Below are positions 1 through 5,005 of a stretch of 13,828 nucleotides of DNA, in pieces; position 1 is the first letter of the stretch, and every line of letters starts with the position of its first letter. Below the pieces are notes generated by a model that was given only the letters and a program-made list of their open reading frames with translations, had not been told where the DNA came from and ran no database searches. The stretch is from NCBI GenBank assembly GCA_043798435.1, contig JAZDOR010000080.1:1-13828 (forward strand). Direction: 5' to 3'. Source of the DNA: JAGUXG01 sp043798435 (GTDB lineage: Bacteria > UBA9089 > UBA9088 > JAGUXG01). The position numbers and the translations under genes were made by a program.

Positions 1-399
1 AATTGTCTTATCTACATCCTCAAACATGATAAAATCTGTAATGGTTAAGGCAATAATAGGCTCCAGGGTACTAAATGCCTCTGCCTCCATCAGTTGGGAT
101 GAATATGCCTTAGCCGCATTATATAAAATCCTTTTCTCAAACCCCTCTACATTTAATACCTGCATCTCAATAATAACATTCTTATTATTTGAAAGCCTTG
201 CCTTGACATCAACATAGGTATCCTTCATGCCCTTAATCAAGGGAATCTGATAGGGGTCAACGATAGTCAAATCAACTATTTTCTCCCCTTGTCCAAAATC
301 AATAACAGAGTTGAGAAAACTGATTAAAATATCCTTGCTTTTATTGGATCCAAAAACCTTTTTGAAGGCAAAATCTGTTTTGACATCTAAGAATTGCAT
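1..399 (-). CDS. Rpn family recombination-promoting nuclease / PD-(D/E)XK transposase-like protein, N-terminal part (runs off the left edge)
   Basis: The reading frame is open from ATG at 399 leftwards to base 1, giving 133 codons with no stop, so the C-terminus lies outside the window. The protein begins MQFLDVKTDFAFKKVFG, the usual opening of Rpn/PDDEXK_2 proteins. It then shows the nuclease-core pattern: DTYVDVKARL followed by NVIIEMQV, in which the D and the E-x-Q supply the expected PD-(D/E)XK acidic positions. LYNAAKAYSSQL follows, also typical of the family. Known members cut DNA and promote RecA-independent recombination, and many are annotated as transposases although mobility is mostly unproven. 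The start is supported by AAGGAG seven bases upstream. The gene faces away from leuC and has its 5' side next to a hairpin repeat (493-562). Activity cannot be judged from a partial protein. Confidence 0.85.
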   Translation of the reverse strand, partial: MQFLDVKTDFAFKKVFGSNKSKDILISFLNSVIDFGQGEKIVDLTIVDPYQIPLIKGMKDTYVDVKARLSNNKNVIIEMQVLNVEGFEKRILYNAAKAYSSQLMEAEAFSTLEPIIALTITDFIMFEDVDKTI

Positions 400-757
400 A
401 AGTGGACTCCTTTGTTACAGTGTCTAATAACGTAGTTACTCAAAATCTTAGGGAGAATATTTAGCCACAAACAACACAGAAGAGATATTTAGACACTGAT
501 TTACACAGATGGTCACAGATAATTTTTAAATTTTATCAGTGGAAATCAGTGGAAATCAGTGTTAATCTGCGTCAAAAGAATAAGTGTTAATCCAAAGTAT
601 ATCTGTGGCAAGATTTGTCTTTATTTCTCTGTGGTTTTTCCTCAATTTTATAAGTAGTTACCCAATAACTATCCTACGAGGACAGTTTATTATAAAAATT
701 AGTTCATTGTCAAACAAAAGATAAAGAAGCAGTAATCGTAGGTGTGCCTATCCCAAT
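400..757. other. Intergenic region with hairpin repeat, no gene seen
   Basis: This stretch separates the Rpn-like gene from a transposase-like remnant. It holds the inverted repeat described at 493-562. Around it are related degenerate words such as ATCTGTGGC near 598 and CTCTGTGG near 627, and a GTAGTTAC word near 434 and again near 652. Stops are frequent in every frame I read, and I see no RNA gene. Confidence 0.6.
493..562. repeat. Imperfect inverted repeat, ACAGAT/ATCAGTG hairpin family (copy 1)
   Basis: Two 30-base arms, 493-522 and 533-562, are reverse complements at 24 of 30 positions and enclose a 10-base AT loop. Each arm is itself built of short units: ACTGATTT, ACACAGAT, TCACAGAT on the left and three ATCAGTG units on the right. 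The same word family forms the inverted repeats at 4897-4984 and 7839-7975. Transcribed, it would fold into a long stem. It lies 94 bases or more upstream of the Rpn-like start codon. Confidence 0.75.
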
Positions 758-972
758 CAAACTAATCCTCTTATTGATATAAACCGCCTCATTATATACA
801 ATGGTATTGAACTCAAATACAAAAAGATAGAGAAAAGACCGTTAAAACCAAAAGAAGAAAAGAAGCAATTAAAGATAATAAAGATGATATTCCTCCATTG
901 GATCACCCCTGGAGGAGATTTAAGATAAACCTTAAAAGATATAAACAGATGGAAAAAATATCTTCTGGTTAA
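758..972 (+). pseudogene. Degenerate C-terminal remnant of a transposase (family uncertain), frameshifted
   Basis: Two overlapping plus-strand frames together give a lysine-rich tail. The first, from 758, reads NPLIDINRLIIYNGIELKYK and then EKRPLKPKEEKK. The second takes over near 840-865 and reads EAIKDNKDD, then PPLDHPWRRFKI, and ends at TAA 970-972. A basic linker followed by P-P-x-DHPWR close to the C-terminus is reminiscent of IS481/ISNCY-type transposases, but I make that link from memory of the motif only. No start codon, catalytic DDE core or terminal inverted repeats are visible, so only a 3' scrap remains, broken by at least one frameshift. A minus-strand frame over the same bases (757-987) encodes a hydrophobic low-complexity peptide and is judged a shadow. 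Confidence 0.35.
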
Positions 973-1015
973 TATAAAAGGGGACATTTCTATTTGGCTA
1001 TGACATATTTTTTAT

Positions 1016-1044
1016 TTGCACAAACTTTGTGATAAGTATATAGT
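1016..1044 (+). promoter_or_regulatory. Candidate promoter for leuCD, close to the start codon
   Basis: TTGCAC at 1016-1021, a 17-base spacer and TATAGT at 1039-1044. The -10 is 5/6 to consensus; the -35 keeps only TTG. Ten bases separate the -10 from ATG 1055, the same geometry as the stronger HD-GYP promoter at 4569-4597, so initiation would leave almost no leader. The TTG that could extend the leuC frame to 1016 is this -35 box. Confidence 0.4.
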
Positions 1045-1054
1045 AATGAAAAAA

Positions 1055-2308
1055 ATGGGAAAGAGACTGATAGAGAAGATATTAGAAGATAAAACGGGTA
1101 CTGAGGTAAAGCCTGGTGATTTCATAGAGATAGAGCCTGATGTTGCCTTAGCCAATGATATTACCGCACCTTTGGCTATACAAGAGTTCAGAAAGACCAA
1201 AAAACCTCTTTTTGCAAAGGATAAGCTCATCCTTGTCCAGGACCACTTTGTGCCGGCAAAGGACATAAGGTCTGCTAATCAGGCCAGAATGCTCTTTGAT
1301 TTTGCTAAGGAGTATGACCTGAAATACTACTTTGAGGTTGGAAGAGGAGGAATAGAGCATGCTTTACTTCCAGAAGAGGGGCTTGTCCTGCCAGGTGATG
1401 TAGTCATTGGCGCTGATTCCCACACCTGCACCTATGGTGGAGTAGGTGCCTTTGCTACTGGGGTTGGCTCAACAGATATAGCCTTTTTTATGGCCACAGG
1501 CAGATGCTGGCTCAAGGTGCCTGAGAGTATGAAGTTCGTCTTCTCTGGGAACCTCAACCCCTATGTTTTTGGAAAAGACCTTATTCTCTATACTATTGGA
1601 AAGATAGGCGTAGATGGTGCTTTATATAAGTCAATGGAATTCACCGGGGATGCCATAAAAAGCCTCTCTGTGGATTCAAGGCTATCCCTCTGCAATATGG
1701 CGATTGAGGCTGGAGGAAAGTGTGGCATGATTGAGCCGGATGAGGTAACCTTAGCTTATATCAAGGATAGGGCAAAGAGAGATTACAAGGTTTATAAGGC
1801 GGATACAGATGCAGAATACTCTGAAGTGTTTGAGTTTTGTGGAAAGGATATAGAGCCGCAGGTAGCCCTTCCTCATCTTCCGTCAAATACGGTTTCTGTC
1901 AGAGATATTCCCGAAATAAAGATAGACCAGGCAGTGATAGGCTCTTGCACCAATGGCAGACTGGAAGATTTAAGGATAGCCAGCTCTATACTAAAAGGCC
2001 ACAAAGCCCATAAGAATGTGCGGTTGATTGTCATCCCGGCAACTCAAAGAATATATAAATCTGCGATGGCTGAAGGGTTGATTGACATCTTTATTGATGC
2101 AGGTGCTGCGGTTTCTACGCCTACCTGCGGACCTTGCCTTGGTGGCTATATGGGCATTTTGGCAGACGGAGAGAGGTGTATCGCCACAACAAACAGAAAT
2201 TTCAAGGGAAGGATGGGCTCACAGAAGGCAGAGGTTTATTTAGCCAACCCTGCGGTTGCAGCAGCTTCAGCCATTTTAGGAAAGATTGCTCATCCAGAGG
2301 AGATATAG
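1055..2308 (+). CDS. leuC: 3-isopropylmalate dehydratase large subunit
   Basis: LeuC carries the [4Fe-4S] cluster of isopropylmalate isomerase, which with LeuD converts 2-isopropylmalate to 3-isopropylmalate in leucine biosynthesis in the cytoplasm. The 417-residue protein opens MGKRLIEKIL and contains the aconitase-family signatures GADSHTCTYGGVGAFATG and IGSCTNGR. The three cluster ligands are Cys298 (in SCTNG) and Cys358/Cys361 (in TCGPC). The length fits the short archaeal/Thermotoga-type subunit rather than the roughly 465-residue enterobacterial form. I prefer ATG 1055 because MGK-x(4)-EKIL is the canonical start and the -10-like TATAGT lies ten bases upstream; ATG 1046 and TTG 1016 are in frame but have no clear Shine-Dalgarno. 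leuD follows after 122 bases. The family also includes homoaconitase and dimethylmalate dehydratase, so the substrate is inferred. Confidence 0.93.
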   Translation: MGKRLIEKILEDKTGTEVKPGDFIEIEPDVALANDITAPLAIQEFRKTKKPLFAKDKLILVQDHFVPAKDIRSANQARMLFDFAKEYDLKYYFEVGRGGIEHALLPEEGLVLPGDVVIGADSHTCTYGGVGAFATGVGSTDIAFFMATGRCWLKVPESMKFVFSGNLNPYVFGKDLILYTIGKIGVDGALYKSMEFTGDAIKSLSVDSRLSLCNMAIEAGGKCGMIEPDEVTLAYIKDRAKRDYKVYKADTDAEYSEVFEFCGKDIEPQVALPHLPSNTVSVRDIPEIKIDQAVIGSCTNGRLEDLRIASSILKGHKAHKNVRLIVIPATQRIYKSAMAEGLIDIFIDAGAAVSTPTCGPCLGGYMGILADGERCIATTNRNFKGRMGSQKAEVYLANPAVAAASAILGKIAHPEEI

Positions 2309-2310
2309 TC

Positions 2311-2405
2311 GTGTAAAAAAGGAGATATGGGGATTATGGGGATAGGGGGATTTAAGATTTTTTCATCTCCACATCTTTCGTATCTCCTTATCCCCCTTCT
2401 TACAC
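2311..2405. repeat. Imperfect inverted repeat between leuC and leuD
   Basis: The element begins GTGTAA right after the leuC stop and ends TTACAC just before the leuD ribosome site. The outer 41-base arms match as reverse complements at about 27 positions, with extra G:U pairs possible in RNA. The left arm is purine-rich, with repeated GGGGAT units; the right arm has matching TATCTCC and TATCCCCC blocks. It looks like a small inserted hairpin element, or an intercistronic stem affecting mRNA stability. No poly-T run follows it, so it is not a typical terminator. Confidence 0.55.
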
Positions 2406-2418
2406 AAAATAAAAAATT

Positions 2419-2427
2419 GGAGGAGGG
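2419..2427 (+). promoter_or_regulatory. Strong Shine-Dalgarno of leuD
   Basis: GGAGGAGGG sits just before the tandem ATG codons at 2431 and 2434. It shows that anti-Shine-Dalgarno pairing is used for this internal operon gene, in contrast to the first genes of transcripts, which appear leaderless. Confidence 0.8.
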
Positions 2428-2430
2428 ATT

Positions 2431-2925
2431 ATGATGATAGAGGGAAGAGCCTATAAATTCTCAGATAATGTAAATACAGACGATATTATCCCGGCTATAT
2501 ATCTGGATACTGTAGATGAAAAGGAGCTTGCCAGCCACTGTATGGAGGGAATAGACGCAGACTTCTCAAAGAAGCTAATACCTGGTTCAATTATTGTTGC
2601 CGGCAAAAACTTTGGCTGTGGCTCATCCCGTGAGCATGCACCTGTATCCATTAAAGCCTGCGGAATCTCTGCTGTGGTTGCTGTCTCCTTTGCCAGAATA
2701 TTCTTTAGAAACAGCATCAACATCGGGCTTAGTCTCTTTTCTTGCGAGCAGGCTGATGAGATAAAACCAGGCGATATTCTAAAAATTGCCCCAGAGGAAG
2801 GGATAATAGAAAACCTCACCCAAAATAAAACCTACAAGACCTCTACATTTCCAGAGTTTATGCAGAAGCTCATCTCTGCAGGTGGCTTGATGAGATATGC
2901 TGACTCATCTTTGGCAAAAATTTAA
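2431..2925 (+). CDS. leuD: 3-isopropylmalate dehydratase small subunit
   Basis: LeuD is the swivel-domain partner of LeuC and completes the active site of isopropylmalate isomerase. The 164-residue protein has the family start EGRAYKFSDNVNTDDIIPA, the substrate-loop region YLDTVDEKEL, and the hallmark NFGCGSSREHAP followed by IKACGISAVVAVSFARIFFRN. Length and motifs fit the short (about 160-170 residue) small subunit that pairs with a roughly 420-residue LeuC. The YLxT pattern resembles the YLRT loop reported for isopropylmalate isomerases more than homoaconitase loops, which supports the leucine role, though Asp replaces the usual Arg. The start may be ATG 2431 or ATG 2434; both follow GGAGGAGGG. 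The gene is convergent with the HD-GYP gene, 61 bases away; I see no strong terminator, only an AT-rich CAAAAA/TTTTTG pairing over the stop. Confidence 0.93.
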   Translation: MMIEGRAYKFSDNVNTDDIIPAIYLDTVDEKELASHCMEGIDADFSKKLIPGSIIVAGKNFGCGSSREHAPVSIKACGISAVVAVSFARIFFRNSINIGLSLFSCEQADEIKPGDILKIAPEEGIIENLTQNKTYKTSTFPEFMQKLISAGGLMRYADSSLAKI

Positions 2926-2986
2926 ATATATTTTTTGAATTCTGTGTAGTTTCCAGTGTATTTGCTGATGGCTGAATGCTTACGAA

Positions 2987-4558
2987 TTAAGCTACTCCAA
3001 CCCGTTGTTCAATCCAGCTTTTTAGAAAGGCTTTTACTATTGTGGGATCAAATTGTGTGCCAACCCCTTCTTTCAGCTCATTTAGAGCCATCTCCGTGGT
3101 TATGGCTTTTCTATAGGGTCTGTCTGTAACCATAGCATCAAAGGCATCGCAGACAGCCAATATCCTTGCTCCAAGAGGAATGGCTGTGCCAGAGAGTTTT
3201 CCGTAGCCACCACCACCAAACTTCTCATGGTGGTAATAAATGATAGGCAACATCTCTTGAAAGGCAGAAAAGGAAGAAAGAAGGTCTTTGGCAGCTTTTG
3301 GATGAGACTTGATCAAGGCAAACTCATCAGCGGTGAGCTTCTCTGTCTTATTTAAGATGGTTTCTGGAATGATTGCCTTGCCTATGTCGTGCAAGAGAGC
3401 GGCATCATGGATAAGGTCTGACTGCCTCTTCTCCAAACCCAATGCTTCACAAATAGCTTTGGCATAGACAGCTACCCTGCCCGAGTGACCTGCTTGATAC
3501 TTCTGCTTCCCTTCCATAGCCTCTATGACAGAGGTGATTATATTCAGATATGCCCGCTCAAGCTCTTCAAAAAGGAGACTGTGGGCAAACCCCATTCTTG
3601 CATGCTTTGTTATCCCTTCAAACCTCTCTATATCTTCCTCAGAAAAGGGCATAGATTCATTTCTTGAGATTCCACAAAGAAAAATCTTCTCTTCAGCATT
3701 CTTTTCGTAGAGTGGAGAGACAAAGATAAGGAAGCAATGAAGCTCCCTTTGGGTATCACTATAAAGGTTTATCCCTAAAATCCCTGTCTTTTCCCTATCA
3801 ATATAAGGTGCCTTTTCCTTTATCTTCAGCCAGAGGTCATCACAATAGCCTTCCCCTAAAAGGGCTTCTGTTTTAACATAAAGCCTTCCACCCCTCTGTT
3901 TTTCATAGAAACCAGAAAGCCCTACATCAAACTTTATCGCCTCTTTCATCATCGTAAAGAGAATATTTGTTGTCTCCTCCCAATCTGTAAAGGAACCAGA
4001 CAGCTCTTTTTGTATCTTATAGGAAAATGTAAGTTCTTGAATCTGTTTATTTAGAAGGCTATTCACTTTTGCCACAGCATCCTTTGATATCTTGAACCTT
4101 TCTATGGAATCCACCATCTCCTGAATCTTCTTCTCTTGAGTTGAAATTTTATCCTTCAGCCTGTCTATCTCTTTGGAGGCTACCTCTCCACCCGCCTCTT
4201 TTTCCCTCTTCTTTACAATAGTGCCTATTAGTTTTAATATCTCATCTTGGGAGTATGGTTCCTTAATCCTTCCTTCAATATGTAGACTTTCGTCTATATA
4301 ACAGGATTTATCCGCTGGCTCAATCAGGATAATGGGAATTGAAGCATACTTCTCGTCCCCTCTTATTAAGTAGCAAAGCTGGTGGCCATCTATCTCTGGC
4401 AGGAAAGCATTAAGGATGATAAGGGCGGCATGGGTGGAATAAATCTTTTTGAGCCCGGTGACACCATCTGTGGCAATATCTATCTCACAACCCCTTTTTA
4501 TCAGGAGTTCAGACAGCTTTTCCGCAGATTCCTGTTTTTCGATAATAATTACCCTCAT
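2987..4558 (-). CDS. Pseudo-receiver / GAF / HD-GYP cyclic-di-GMP phosphodiesterase-like signalling protein
   Basis: The 523-residue cytoplasmic protein has four parts. Residues 1-120 form a CheY-like fold, 125-190 a charged coiled coil, about 190-335 a GAF-like sensor, and about 345-515 an HD-GYP domain. The receiver is degenerate: the acidic pair is Glu7-Lys8, the phospho-acceptor position is Asn50 (LILNAFLPEIDG), the Thr/Ser switch position is Glu80 and only Lys99 is kept, so phosphorylation is unlikely. The HD-GYP domain keeps HSGRV, HD at 390-391 (LLHDIGK), SHP, HHE at 443-445 and DAFDAMVTDRPYR. Its GYP loop reads GGGGYGKL instead of DGxGYP. HD-GYP enzymes hydrolyse cyclic-di-GMP to pGpG or GMP, and most core metal ligands are present, so activity is plausible but unproven. 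The start is set by a promoter ten bases upstream; the in-frame TTG at 4597 is its -35 box. Confidence 0.88.
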   Translation of the reverse strand: MRVIIIEKQESAEKLSELLIKRGCEIDIATDGVTGLKKIYSTHAALIILNAFLPEIDGHQLCYLIRGDEKYASIPIILIEPADKSCYIDESLHIEGRIKEPYSQDEILKLIGTIVKKREKEAGGEVASKEIDRLKDKISTQEKKIQEMVDSIERFKISKDAVAKVNSLLNKQIQELTFSYKIQKELSGSFTDWEETTNILFTMMKEAIKFDVGLSGFYEKQRGGRLYVKTEALLGEGYCDDLWLKIKEKAPYIDREKTGILGINLYSDTQRELHCFLIFVSPLYEKNAEEKIFLCGISRNESMPFSEEDIERFEGITKHARMGFAHSLLFEELERAYLNIITSVIEAMEGKQKYQAGHSGRVAVYAKAICEALGLEKRQSDLIHDAALLHDIGKAIIPETILNKTEKLTADEFALIKSHPKAAKDLLSSFSAFQEMLPIIYYHHEKFGGGGYGKLSGTAIPLGARILAVCDAFDAMVTDRPYRKAITTEMALNELKEGVGTQFDPTIVKAFLKSWIEQRVGVA

Positions 4559-4568
4559 TGTAGGGTAT

Positions 4569-4597
4569 AGTATAATATAAATATCCTTATTTGTCAA
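4569..4597 (-). promoter_or_regulatory. Near-consensus sigma70-type promoter, probably giving a leaderless mRNA
   Basis: On the minus strand, TTGACA (4597-4592) is perfect, the spacer is exactly 17 bases and the -10 is TATACT (4574-4569). The ATG at 4558 starts ten bases after the -10. A start site 7-10 bases after the -10 would fall 0-4 bases from the ATG, leaving no room for a Shine-Dalgarno, and none is present. Confidence 0.78.
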
Positions 4598-4838
4598 AAG
4601 GTTTTTTTTAGATTGTCACCATAGATGGAAGGTAACTACTAACAAAATTGGGGAGTCTACCCAATGCCGAATATTTCACTTCTTTAGTCAGGTAATAAAG
4701 GGGGTACGGCAAAGTGCCACCAAAAGAGAGATTCGTGGTAATAATCGTAAGACAGTTGATAGGGTGTGTAAATATTTCTATCGTATCTGATTCGCATGCA
4801 CTCCATATTCCAAACTCATCTAAATTGAAAAATTCAAT
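4598..4838. other. Intergenic region without recognisable gene
   Basis: Between the HD-GYP promoter and the dsrK promoter I recognise no gene. There is a short ATTGGG/CCCAAT hairpin at 4647-4665 and a GGTAACTACT word near 4630 that is the reverse complement of one near 652. A minus-strand frame is open across about 4610-4851 but has no usable early start codon and no recognisable motif. Confidence 0.5.
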
Positions 4839-4840
4839 TT
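4822..4840. promoter_or_regulatory. Perfect 8-bp palindrome overlapping the dsrK -35 region
   Basis: AAATTGAA and TTCAATTT are exact reverse complements separated by AAA. The right arm overlaps the first bases of the candidate -35 TTGACA (4839-4844). This is the position and size of an operator for a dimeric repressor, although an AT-rich chance palindrome is possible. Confidence 0.4.
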
Positions 4841-4868
4841 GACATATTTATATTTTTTAAGATATTAT
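4839..4868 (+). promoter_or_regulatory. Candidate promoter for dsrK
   Basis: TTGACA at 4839-4844, an 18-base AT-rich spacer and TATTAT at 4863-4868. A second small dyad, ATACT-TGAT-AGTAT (4867-4880), covers the expected start site. The resulting leader of about 130 bases would contain the inverted repeat at 4897-4984. Confidence 0.42.
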
Positions 4869-4896
4869 ACTTGATAGTATAGGAATTTCCTTTTTG

Positions 4897-4984
4897 GGAC
4901 GCAGATGAACGCAGATTTTAAAGATTTTAAACATAGAGAATTGACTCAAGAATTAATCCTGACAATCTGCGAAGATCTGCGTCC
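4897..4984. repeat. Inverted repeat, CGCAGAT hairpin family (copy 2), in the dsrK leader
   Basis: Arms 4897-4917 and 4964-4984 are reverse complements at 18 of 21 positions; only a central triplet differs. Each arm contains two CGCAGAT units. The 46-base loop is AT-rich and has no reading frame. It ends 21 bases before the dsrK start codon, so it would fold in the 5' leader if the promoter at 4839 is used. Confidence 0.78.
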
Positions 4985-5005
4985 AATTAACTTAAGGTTA
5001 TGAAA

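Noticed and set aside
757..987. Minus-strand hydrophobic 76-codon frame, possible membrane peptide
   Set aside because: The phenylalanine/isoleucine richness is the mirror of the lysine-rich plus-strand transposase-like tail; no ribosome site was seen.
2451..2819. Minus-strand frame of 122 codons
   Set aside because: Fully antisense to leuD, whose conserved motifs explain the sequence.
2913..2936. AT-only hairpin (CAAAAA/TTTTTG) over the leuD stop as a terminator
   Set aside because: The stem contains almost no GC pairs and is unlikely to terminate transcription by itself.
4610..4851. Open minus-strand frame of about 80 codons upstream of the HD-GYP gene, and in another frame an EYGVHANQIR peptide resembling IS3 OrfA
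   Set aside because: The long frame has no early start codon and no recognisable motif. The OrfA-like peptide is only ten residues before a stop, too short to support a transposase call.
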